From assembly GCA_030549495.1 (NCBI GenBank), contig JAUIRK010000969.1, forward strand, positions 1 through 64,000: a DNA stretch of 64,000 nucleotides. Direction: 5' to 3'. Made by a program: the position numbers and the translations under genes. Source of the DNA: Nectonema munidae. Its lineage: Eukaryota > Nematomorpha > Nectonematoida > Nectonematidae. Under the pieces are notes generated by a model that was not told where the DNA came from, ran no database searches, and saw only the letters and a list, made by a program, of their open reading frames with translations. This document shows, in pieces, positions 25,901-37,900 of this stretch (position 1 is its first letter; every line of letters begins with the position of its first letter).

Positions 25901-28900
25901 ACAAAAAAGTTTTTTTCATGCTTAACAACTACATTGCATAGTTTACAGAGTAACTTTCTTTCAGAAGAAAAAGTAAATTCTTTAGGATATTTTTGAATAA
26001 TTAAGTTTATTTTAGTAAATTTTCTCGAAGCAGTTTTTGGCATTGAGATTTTTACTTAAATAAGGAATACGAACAATTAAAAAAATTAAAAATAAGGTTT
26101 GAAAAAATATTGACATAATAAAAATTATTGACTTTAAAAGAAAATATAATTTACTTTATTGACTTAAAAAATGTTCTTTTGTATTAGAAAAACATATAAT
26201 AATCAAAAATATTTGTTTTCAACAACTTTGAAGACTTTTAAAAAAAATTGACTTTATTCCCCCTATCATACACAATATGTATACATAAAAGTAGTAGACA
26301 AAAACAAATAAAACCTAGATATAAAAAAGTTGGAGGGAATCAAGTTCTAGTTCATGCAAAGCGAGTTTCGTTTTAACCGAGGGTTAAATTAAAATGTCAA
26401 CTTTGTTTTTACTGAACATTAATTTCCTTAAATAAATTTATCTGAAACATATACCTCATAAGATTGAGGCTATATCAAGGATGACTGCCCAAGAAAACAA
26501 AATTAAAAAAAACTTTTAATAGAAAATTAGATTTTTATTTTTTTAAAAAATCACTAATCCGTGTCTGTATTAAAGAAGAGTTTCCGCACTTTTTAATAAA
26601 GTTTTCCACTTTTGTAATGTAATCAAACATTTCTTGGGCTGCGTTTTGAGTTTGCAGGAATCTCATAACTTCACTACAATGTTCTAGAGCATTCGTTTAT
26701 AAAAGGTGTAATTTACCTAGTGAAATTATACAAGGAACAGGGGTTTGACAAGTTGGTGCATACTATTGAAGTGTTCATAATAAGCGAGTTCTTTATAACG
26801 CGATTTCACTGTATAATAAACAAAATAATACACAAGTACAATGTATTCTCTAAAAAATAAATGGTTATTTCATGATACTTCTTTATATTTTTTATTTTAA
26901 AATTTTATGACTTATTTTTCTATATCAATCTCATTGGTGCGCCCCAAAGTTTCAGTTATTTTATAGCTGCTCCCTAGGTTAAAAAAGTTTGAGAAGCACT
27001 TTTTAACTGGTGTTTAATTTTGCTCATTTTTTACTGATTCTTTCTTGGTAGCTCTACTTTCATTATAAATTCATTTTGTGCAATCTGCGTTCGAAAAAAC
27101 CGTTTTCAGAGATTTATTTAGCACAGAATTTATACCAGATTTCTATTGAAAAGAATCTCTTGGTTGATCTTGCCTTTATTTTTATCCATATCACGTGTTG
27201 TAGTATCAGGTGATATGAACAAATATCACTCTGGATATTTGCTAACCAATCCTTTTCCAAAATGTATATCCTCATCAGGGTTGGGGGTGATTCTAGATAA
27301 TGATTATGAATCTGATACTATATTAGATAAGTTGATTCTGATTCTCAAAATTCCATTCTAATTCTGATTAGTAAAAAACATATTTGTAGATATTTACAGG
27401 CGAGTTTAGTTAGCTGTTGAAAGATGGTTTGCTTTTGTTTTCAGTACTTTGCTGGATCATCATCTGTACTTATTCAAGATTCCTTGAAATGTGCATATAA
27501 TTGTTTGTCTTAGCTATAAAAACACTAAGGGCATGTGTGTGCATGACTTCTGGCTGTAGTAATGAAAAATCCCTCTTTATCCGTGGTTTGGCGGAATGTC
27601 ATCTTATTTTGTTGCTTCGATAGAGAAGGTACTATAGAACTTACTTCTTACTTTCTTAAGTAACTCAACTCGTTCTCCTGATGTATACCAGGAAGGCTTC
27701 TAGCTCTCCAATTACGGAGAGAATCTGATATTTGTGGTTTTCTAGGTCTGCTTTTGATTCTGATTTTTGGATTTTAAAAAATGATTCTGATTACGTCTAC
27801 GAATTTCTGTGATTTTTGATTATAATCAGAATCGATTGCTAAACTGTTTGAAGTAACTGTGAGATTTCTTATTCATGTTAGTGATTTAATGACTGAAATC
27901 ATAACTAATAAAGTAAAGGTTCAAAGATTTTTCATTCACAAGAGAGGCGCTTCTTCTTCAAGGTCAAGATCTTTTTTGAAACACTCAATACTAGATACAA
28001 ATAATAATCAGTATATGATGTACGTACATCTTCCTTGTGTACAAGTTACATACTTCTTTCTTATAACTATATAGCACATCAAAAAACTAGTACCTTGACC
28101 AGGGAGCACATCTAGCAATAGACTATACAGATAGACTTTGGCCATCGGTTTCAATAACTAGTAATTGGTAATAAGAAGGGATAAATGCTTAATTACATTC
28201 AATGAGTAGTCATCTATGATATATGAATTATTTTGCACTCTTGTTGAGCTTGAGTGGTTCAAAAGCTTTGTGACATTTTCAGCGCGTCGGTCACTATAAT
28301 TTTTGAATTACTCGGGGTCTCATTTAAAAAAATGAATCAACAAAAAATACTGTACTTAAAATGTACACAAATGTTTATTTTAATGTTGTCTCAATAATCC
28401 CATCAAGTCAATGGGGTGATGCATCTTCTTTGTCTAAACCAGTTTGGCTCTGTTTGGGCCAATGCAACTCTCATATCATTACTCACTTCCAATCTATTTC
28501 GACATTGGGTTTCAATGGCATGTAGCATGGAAATCGCTTGTTCACACTCATATGTAGTAGCAAATTGAATCAGAACTTTCAGAGCCATCTTTGCAACAAG
28601 GACTGTCCCATTTCAATCGAAAAATTGCTATGAGACATTTCACAAAAACATGTTTTGCACCTCCTCATATTAATCAAATCAATTAACTGTTCTTGAATTA
28701 AGAAGTCTTCTGAGGCAAGATTACTAACCGAGATTATAAACGGGTTTTTGATAAATTGATAGTATTTTTCAGATTTTTGTAGGTTAGGAAAATAAAGAGA
28801 AATTTCTTGCCTAAGATATGCTACACGATGTTTTATGGCGCTTTCAGGTTATCTTTATTGATAAAAATCTTATTTTTCTTAACAAATATGTTCGAAAATC

Positions 28901-31900
28901 GAGCAAATTTTTCTTTCTAAGAATGCCATAATTCCAGCTTCATTTTAAAAGTTGTCACTTTTTTATGATAATGGAGTACTGTGATCTCTTTTCCTTGCAG
29001 CGCAAGGTTAAGAAAATTCACAGATTCAAATATATTCACTAAAAACGATAGGAATATGGACATCAGAACATTTTACATGCATGTCTAGTTTACTTTGCAG
29101 AAATTGCTAGATTTCTTTCCATAGTATCGCTTCGATACTTTTCCTTTAGAAAGCCACCTCAGGTTTGATTGCAGCAAGAATTTTTCAAATTCGCTGTCAT
29201 TTTTTTACATAACTCTGAAAACAAACAAGAGTTGAAGACGTGATTATGGTTGGTTAGATGCCGGATTCGATAACTCAAGGTCTTGGGCTCGATCCTACAT
29301 CAAGCTCAAATTCTAATTGACCTTCATGCAATGATCAGTACATTCTACCCCATCTTGTTATATTTCAGTAATGAAATCTTTCAGGGGGTTCCTTTCTCGT
29401 TGCGGGTACCTTCTTGTAGGAGGATCGTGACTTTTCTCCCAGCTTTTGTTTCCAAGCGAATCTTGGTCTTTCTCGAGTTCCTCTTCGGGTAATGATGTGT
29501 CTGGGAGTGAAACTTCCTCCTCGCGTTGATTTAAAGGAGCAATATCCCTTAAAGAGACACTCTTTGTTATCCCATCTTGAGTTTTCACAAAAGCATGTGT
29601 AGGGTTGAGTTGTTCCAATTCCACTTCTTCAATATCTTTTTCAAATTTGCTAGAAGTCGCATGCTTTTTTAAGAGAACCTTTTTGGAATTTGTAAGCCAT
29701 GTTGGTAGTGATGTTCCATTGGCCGTCTTGCGAGGAAAGAGGAACATTCGTTCATGGGGCGTTGTTCCGGTAGATGAGCAGTATAGAGAGCGTATGGCGT
29801 GAAGAGAAACGTCTAAAACCTCTTCCCAATATTTTATGTCTAAATTTTTAGTGCGTAAATTCAAAAGTATGGTTTTCCAAAGGATCCCGTTATATCGCTC
29901 AACCTGGCCATTCCCAGTAGGATTGTATGGTATTGATGTAGTATGGCAAATATTGTTACTTAGAAGAAACTTTTTCATCAAGTGGCATGTGAAAACTTGT
30001 GCATTATCTGTGTGTATAATATCTGGAGTTCCAAACAGATAAAAAAGCTTCGTTAACGAATCATCACACTCTGATAAGTGCAATCCTTGCACTTAAAAGC
30101 CCATGTAAACCGAGAATATTCATCGACTATAGTTAAAATGTATTTATAGTGTGAGCGTGATGGTACAGGGCCTTTAAAATCCATATTAAGTTTTTGAAAC
30201 GGTCTTTGTGCATAACGTAGATTAGTGGGAATAAAAAACCTAGGTTTTACAAACGAACATACAACACTTTTAATTTCTAGAACTGAAAACAGAAGATTTT
30301 TACTTCTAACAAATTGCGTTAAACGTGTTATACCTGGGTGTCCTAAATCACTATGAATTTTTTCTAAAGTGTTTATAGACAAACTTGCAGTATTTATCCG
30401 TGAAAAAGCATCTGCCACGAAATTAGATTTACCTTCTCTATAAAAAATGTCATAAGAAAAGCATGATAATTCCAATCTCCACCTTTCAATCTTATTGTTT
30501 TTAATTTGATTTTTATGCTTTTTTCCAAACATAAAATATAGAGATTTTTGGTCAGTGATCAAAGTAAACTTTTTGCTTAAAAGTAAGTGCTTCCATTTCC
30601 TTAGTGACTCAATAATAGCACAGGCCTCTTTCTTAATATCTGGAAGGTTTTTTTCGCTACCCTGAAACATACGTGAAAAAAAAGCTACAGGCTTGCCGTT
30701 TTGGTTTAAAGAGGCCGAAATTGCTACACCACTCGCATCTGTCTCAACTGTAAATGGCAAACTGTTGTCTATTGTTTGCATTGTTACATCAGCTAAACTG
30801 TTTTTGATAATAATGAAAACGTCCCTAGCTCTTTTATCTATAGGAAAAGTAGCATTATTTATAGCTTGTGTCAATGGGTGTATCAAGTCTTGTAGTGAAC
30901 CGATTTATAGTACGACTATAATCTATCACCATTCTTTTCTTAACCAAAGTGCTAACTATTAAAAGCTGAGCACGCCAGGGAAACTTAGATTCTTCGATTA
31001 TGCCGTTTTGTAATAAACGTTTAATCTCAGATTCGATAAATAAAGAATCCTCTGTGGAGTACTTACGAGGTTTATCGGCTAAATGACGACTCCATCGCAG
31101 CGAGGGCACACACATCAATACCGTCAAGTTTACCATCGAAGTTGAAAGTTACATATTTATGGGATTTCATAAGACTAGTACCGATTATGATTTCAGTCGC
31201 TAGGTGTTTAAGAACATATAATGTCACGTCTTTGTATAACTTACTTTGAATTTTAATATCAACAATTACAAACCCAAGAATTGAAGACTTATGACTAGTA
31301 TCAGCCATATTCACAGAACCGGAATAATGAGCAGGCTTCAGGAATAACTTTCTAACACAGGATTCAGCAATAAAGTTTTCTGTAGAGCCAGTGTCAAGAA
31401 GGGCACGAAGTACAAAGTTTTTGATTTGGACGTTGAGAGTAATACTAGAAGAAAATGAGTTTAGAGCTGCGATACTAGAGACTGAAGCAGTAGTTGAGGA
31501 GCGACATACTTTAGCAAAATGACCTAGTTTGTTACATTGAGTGTTTCGAGCAGGGCAGTATGCACGTTGATGACGTTTATTACCACAGAAGTAACACTGA
31601 TCAACCTGATTAAATGACTTGCTATTGAACTTGGATTTAACAAGAGTCTGGCTTTTTAAATCCTTATCATCATCCAGTGGGGGTTTGACAGTTAAAGACA
31701 TAAAACCTTCATTACCGTAAACTTTTAAAGGCATCTTCTAGTGATCTTGCAAGCAATGATGCTTTGTTAAAAGATAACTTTGAATCTTCTAATAAACGCA
31801 AACGTATCCAAGGTGATGATAATCCATTTATCAAAGAATCACGAATCATTTCCTCTCGATACACTCCGGTAGTCACATCTTTGAAGTCACACTTTTTGCT

Positions 31901-34900
31901 GAGCGTTTGCAACTCTTGAATAAAATCATCTATGCTTTCACCTACCCCTATTGCTTTCGCGTAGCGAGAAGGTGCCTCATATAAATTGTTTTTTTCTTTG
32001 CAAAACAAAGACTCACGTTTTTGTAAGGCTAAGTCGAGTGTGCTTATATTGTCGATATACTTAAAAATATGAGGTTTTACATAACAAAAAAGAATCTTAA
32101 GTTTATCAACATTATCTCAGGTAACTGTTCCAGGAAGTTTTCAAAGAGTACACGCCAATGTTTCCATTGATCGAAACAATCATCATCCGTCGGTATGATT
32201 TCCAAAACAGGCGGTTTTAAAACTTTATCCATAAACACGAAAGAAAAAAGAACTTTAAAATGAAGGACTTAATGAACAAAAGTGATGTTGAGCTGTCATG
32301 AAAGTACCTTTATTTAAGATTGAAGGTAAAAGTGATAATGTGAATACACAAATAACAACATCACTTTAACACAACATTGTGGTCCACTGCTTGAATAAAA
32401 GGTCATTTATATAAGGTTGAAAACAGCGTTGCAATTTAGATATAGGTTGAAGCAGTCTTTAATTGACCTTTATGCAATGATCAGTACAGGTACCATTACC
32501 ATTTGCTTTAATTAGATATGTTGTTTTAATGACTTCATTGAAAACATTTTTGAATCCATCAGGTATGATTTTGATTATAAATGCTTGGCCATGAATAGCC
32601 CACTTGATACCAATTACATCTGGAAATGCTTAATCAGAATTCAAAAACTTGAACACCAAGAAATTGCTAGAGGACGGTCAGTAAACACTCCAAGTGGATG
32701 TTCTGTCTTAACAACATGCACTGACTACCTTGTTAAATTTTCTCTTGCAACAATACTTCTACTGTTAAGGGTTTTGCAAAACAAAAAATTTTCTGGCGGG
32801 TGCTGGTCATATACATATTGTAAGTAAACGCAAGGCTGAGCTAAGTTTGCAGCATCCATCGTTTCATTAAGCTGAATTGAAAAGAAGTTGAAAATCGAAT
32901 TCCAAATCATTAAAACAACCTCTGATATGTCATCAGACATCTCTCCTATTAGCCTTCTAACTGTATCATTTGACAAGAAGATATGCTTCAACTGTTCAGA
33001 ACTTCTTTGCACATTCAACATGATATCTTTACAGCAAGGTAATATCAACCCTTCTCCTGTGTTTGGGGACTTTTTGACAACAGATGTTTTTTTGAATGTT
33101 CATAGAAGCCCTTCAAATTCAATAAAATTAAAGAATGAACTTTTATTCTACGTTAAAATTAGTTTGTAAAGGAGGAAACTCAGTTTATAGCAGAACGTTC
33201 TTAGGAAAAATTTTAAGCCACAAAATAAATTTAGGATAAATTCAATTTATCAATCTTATTCTTTTGTCTTAGACAAAAAGGTTATGAACAATAACATAAA
33301 AAACTTTTTCAAGATACTACAAGGAAGACACTAAACTACATATACAAACCAATTGAACATATTAGCAAATTATGTTGAAGAAAATAGATCAAACATTTTG
33401 CTTCCAACACAAAGCAGAAAAGTCTAAAATTCAGGAAATCTTCAAGTGACTAATTGACATACACAAACGACTTTGAAATACGGTTCATGTCATCACACTT
33501 TTTAGAGATTTATAATATTTGAAACAGAAAAGTTGATGTTGTATTATTATAAATTTTTAAAGTCAAAGTCGCAAAATTATATATAGGTGGACTCTTAGAT
33601 AAAAAATGTACATAAATGGAGTCTAAAAAATTATTAAGTCTATTTTTAATTTTTTCAAAAATTACAAATAGGTGAATACGGAGTCGGAGTCGGAAAATTA
33701 TAAATAAGTCAGAAAAATTAATCTTTCAAGACAAGCTTTGCACACTTTTTTGAATGTCTAAGGAAAGCTGAGAATTGCATTTCAGATGTACATCATCATC
33801 ATCATCATCATCCATTTTGCCTTCTAGGCCTGGTTATTGTTCCCAAAGAGTCGGGGTCAGCCAGTTTGCTGCAACAACCACGCCATTTCATTCTTTCTTT
33901 AGCATCACTTCGCACAAGCTTTCTTTTTTTTCTTTATCGTGATGAATCACTTCATTCCATGCTTTCTTCCTCTCTTCATCTTTCCATCAATCGATTCATC
34001 TTTTATCTTCTTTACAACGTTCTCTTAGGACATCCTTTCGACATGACCAAACCAACCTAATCTATTCTCTTCTAAATGCACTTCTATATCCTCAATTCCA
34101 ATTTTCTTTCTCAACATATCGTTGGCAATCCTATCTTTCAGCGTCTTTTTGCACATCATCTTAATCATTCTCATCTCAGTTGTTTGTAGCCTTCTCGTAT
34201 CAGCCTTCTTCATCACCCAGCATTCAGAACCGTAACGAATCGTACTTCTAACCAGGCCCGTCGCTAGAGTTATGTTGCAGGGGGCAAATCACATTATTAA
34301 ATTTTTGTCATAAACTGGAAAATTTTTATTCTCAAAAATTTCATTAAATATTAATTTCAAAATAGGATTTGTCTTTTTCTCAATCTAAACTCATGCATAT
34401 ATTCTTCTTTTGTGACTTCTGAAGTATAATCCTTCATGAAGGACAGTAAAAGAAGAACTTCTTTTCTTTCTTGATTGCAAGCACTTCTTGTTGGGGTGAA
34501 ACCCTTTTCAAATTTGAAAACACTCTTTCACAAACTGCTGTTGAAACACCAAAAGTGATGCAACCTTAAAAAATTGAACACTTTCTATCACATATCAAAG
34601 TTGTTTGAAATCATACCAGCATATAGTGTAAAAAGATTTGGAAATGCCTCTTTCATGTTGTAAAATATAGAAAACACATCTTCAAGGCATTTGTGTATTT
34701 TCTTATCATACTTTGAAAGTATGAAAGGCTAAAAAATATTTTCCAAGTTTAACTAAATTTAAAATAAATTATAAAAAAACCTTCAAAATTTTAATTTCAC
34801 TATCAATTGCCTCGCCATCTTTATCTTAAGATGTTAAGCCATCTTTATCTTGTTAAAAATCTTAAGGAGAGGAGAAAAAACTGATTTTGATTCTAAAAAT

Positions 34901-37900
34901 CTGGTAGAAGAGGGTAAAAGAGCCGAAACTGATTGAAATATCTCCAAATTTTTTTCATTAAATCTTCCAAAAAAGACATATATAATTGAAATAAAAAGTT
35001 TAAAAAAAAACCTTAGTGAAAGTTCCTGAATTGAAGAATCAACGAGCTTGTTCATCAAGGTTTCAAAATAGAGTTTGTTGCTTTCTTTAGAAAGTTTTAT
35101 AAACAATTAGCAATTTTTTTCAATTAAGATACAGTAAAATTAAATTAGTAAATTTAGGTAGTATTTTACCTTCATTATTAGATGATGAAGTTTTCAGATT
35201 TTTTCTTTGGTTGAAATTTTGATTGGTTTCATACTCGTTTATTTCATGAAAAATGCTATCAAACTCTCTTGAGGTTTTTAAGCCTTCTATTTCTTTTGTC
35301 GTATAATGGATCATATCCAAGGCGCTTAAAATATCGCAATTTTCAGACTTAAAAATTTTTTTTTATTATTTTTTAAAATTAATAGAGCAAAATATGCCTG
35401 TAAATAATCATTGGAAGGTTTAACCAAATCTAAGACCTTCTTGATAACCAAGCCTGTAAAAACAATTTCCTTGTTTTTCAACAAGCTATATAAACCTGTT
35501 GATTTCAAACAAATATCTTGGTTTCGACTTTCCATACCTTGAAAAATAAAGATGAGGTTGTTATATTTGTTGAAATTAACAAGAATACCCTTTTCCAATA
35601 TATCCAAAATTTCTCGATGATTTTTCATCACTATGCAGGTAGTTTCATAATGGTTTGTCCATCTCATAGGTAAAAACCTTTTCAACTTTTCTCCTTCATA
35701 AATTTGTGAAATTTCGTATCTTGAAAAAAGTTTTTAAAGTCCATTGCACATTGCGAAAATTTTTGACTTTGTGAGTTTTGCTGCATAGAATGCATAACAA
35801 CAAGATGAAATTGATGATTGAAGCAATGTACATAAAAAGCTTCTTTCTCAATTAAATCATTTATGTGCTTTTGCACTCCATTTTTAGCTCCTTGTATTTA
35901 AATTGATATTATAACTTTATAAAAAAAATACAAAATAACTCACCTGACATAACATTAGCCCGATCATAGCATTGGCCAACAATGTTATCAGTTGGAATTT
36001 CGTGACACCTCAAAGCTTCTATAATACTTTCAGCAATATCCTTAGCTTTAAGACTTGTTAAGTCAGGTATCCCAATTAAATCCTCTTTGGCCTTTTTATT
36101 TTTGCAGTAACGCACAACCTATATAAAACCATTCCGAAAATTTAGTAATAAAGAAAAAGTAGATATATTACCACAGCAAGAACTTCTGTGTTTAATATAT
36201 CTCTAGTACCATCAACTTTTATTGCATAAAATTGAGTGTCCGCAGATTTGATGTTAGCTACGGATTTTTTCAAGACAATATTCTTCAAAATACTTATAAA
36301 TTTGTTTTGAGATGAAGGTGAAAGATAGTGACAATTTTTTAGAACTGTTTTGATAATCTAAACAATTAATTTTATCACATAATTTTTTTAAAAAAAGATA
36401 GTTAATTCACAGTACTTCTCTGAGGCGATTATCTTTTTGTGCCATAAAACTCATTAAATTCACAAAAAGTCCATTTGACTTTCCCCACGTAAGATTCAAA
36501 ATATCAGTATTTTCATTATCTCCTCTTAGAGGTAATTCATTCAAAATCAAGAATTTTATAGCATCAAAAATTGAAATTATGTAGTATATTAAACGAAAAT
36601 AAAGTAACCAATGAAATTTGAAAAGCAAATGTACTTGTGTTGTCAGCTCTTTCTTTAAAAATCAAATCTGTAATGGATTTAGATGTTAAACTTTTTTCTG
36701 ACATTACTTTGATATAGTTTTGCCAGTCTAAATAGGATTGTTTATGCGAAGCACTTTTGTTGTATTTATCAAAACCTTGATTGGAGCAAAGGGCCTTTTT
36801 CCACGACTTAAAGCCATTCAGTGTGAAAGCTTCTTCCAAACGGGTTTCATTTGTTGGGCTAAGGTCAATATTGCAAAAAAAACAAACTCAAAGCATTAAG
36901 ACATTAATATTTTTAATTTAAAAAGCTATGTTAGAAAGACTGGAAATTTATACGAAAATTTTTTTCTTAAAACTGATGAAAGTCTGAAAGTGTAACATTT
37001 AAAGAAATTACCCCTTTTTCAAGAAGTGACGACAAGTGAAACAAAAAGCTGCTTGTTTTGAAACTGAATATTCAAGCCAGGGATAGATTTTGTACCAAGA
37101 AGACTTGAATTTTCTTTCATTTTTAGTTGTGAGTTTGAAAGAGTTGTCATTGACGGGCTGACAAGGACCTTGATCTTTAGCTCCTAAGTCTTCAGGATAC
37201 CTTTTCTCATTACTTTCATTATCATTAATAACATCGTCAGTCGCATCAAGGGTAGGACTGGACTGCAGCTATACAAATTCATGGTTAAAAAATGAAAACT
37301 CGTAAAGCGAAAAACACAAACCGAATCAGATTGGTGAACATTATCTTGTTTTGTTTGCAATTGGCTTGCTTTGCAAAATTAGAAAGAAATTTTCCTCATG
37401 ATGCTTAAAATTGACATGTTAATAATATAAAGTAGTTCGAATGATTTTTCTAAATATATTCTCAAAAATGAAATAAAATGATTTATGAACAGTTATATCA
37501 TCGCAAATATTAAAAAAATAAAAAATATTTTCTAAATTTACTACTTTTATGTGAAAAATACTCCTCATTTCAACTGAAAACATACTCTAAAAGCACTAAG
37601 AAGACCAAAACGTCCAAAAATCCCTAACTCTAACTCTAAAAATGTCACAACCCATTACCTAACTCTAAGCCTAACATTAAAAGTATCACAACCCTTCACC
37701 TAATCCTAGGTCTAACCTTTTATACATTTTGGTTTTCGGAAGTTCGGTTTTTGACCAGACCCCAACTTGATTACAATATTATGAACACACAGATTAGAGC
37801 TTACTTTGAAAAAGTTGAGCAATAAAAACTAGTATGTAGTAAATGGAAAGAAGGCCTTAAAATAGATGTCTTCTATAGAAAGTATGATGTCCCTTTCTTA

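Larger units (their letters stand above)
23205..27000. mobile_element. Older hAT remnant enclosing a younger hAT
   Basis: The left end CAGTGCTTGTCAAACGGTGC (23205) and the right end GTTTGAGAAGCACT (to 27000) form an imperfect inverted pair. GGTGCGCC-type text lies just inside both ends. The flanking 8-mers agree at only about five positions, so the insertion is old. Excluding the 2.7-kb insert at 23521-26263, the element would be about 1.05 kb and non-coding. A second hAT-like start, TCAGCGATTCTTAACAAGGG, occurs near 23290. A GTA microsatellite occupies 23361-23379. Confidence 0.45.
28400..33050 (-). pseudogene. hAT transposase relic (ZBED5-like)
   Basis: The first half (33048-32490) reads LSNDTVRRLIGEMSDDI, then FFSIQLNETMDAANLAQPC (core Asp region of the family), then an IHGQAFIIK string corresponding to the usual CxxHRxAL box. 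The second half includes NSCLFSELCKKM (about 29215), LNLALQGKEITVLHYH (about 28990) and the dimerisation tail ALKVLIQFATTYECEQA with CRNRLEVSNDMRVAL (28588-28440). Several stops and frame changes separate the blocks. The gene cannot make a transposase. Confidence 0.7.
28390..33175 (-). mobile_element. ZBED5/GTF2IRD2-like hAT relic, split by an LTR element
   Basis: Transposase text runs on the minus strand from about 33175 to 32490, stops, and resumes from about 29240 to 28390. The gap is filled by the Ty3/gypsy element at 29314-32488. The order of domains is that of the animal hAT group that includes ZBED5, GTF2IRD2 and SCAND3. No terminal repeats are clear. It is heavily decayed. Confidence 0.7.

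Noticed and set aside
33791-33812. (CAT)n microsatellite as an independent feature
   Set aside because: It is the normal short-repeat tail of the RTE LINE rather than a separate locus.
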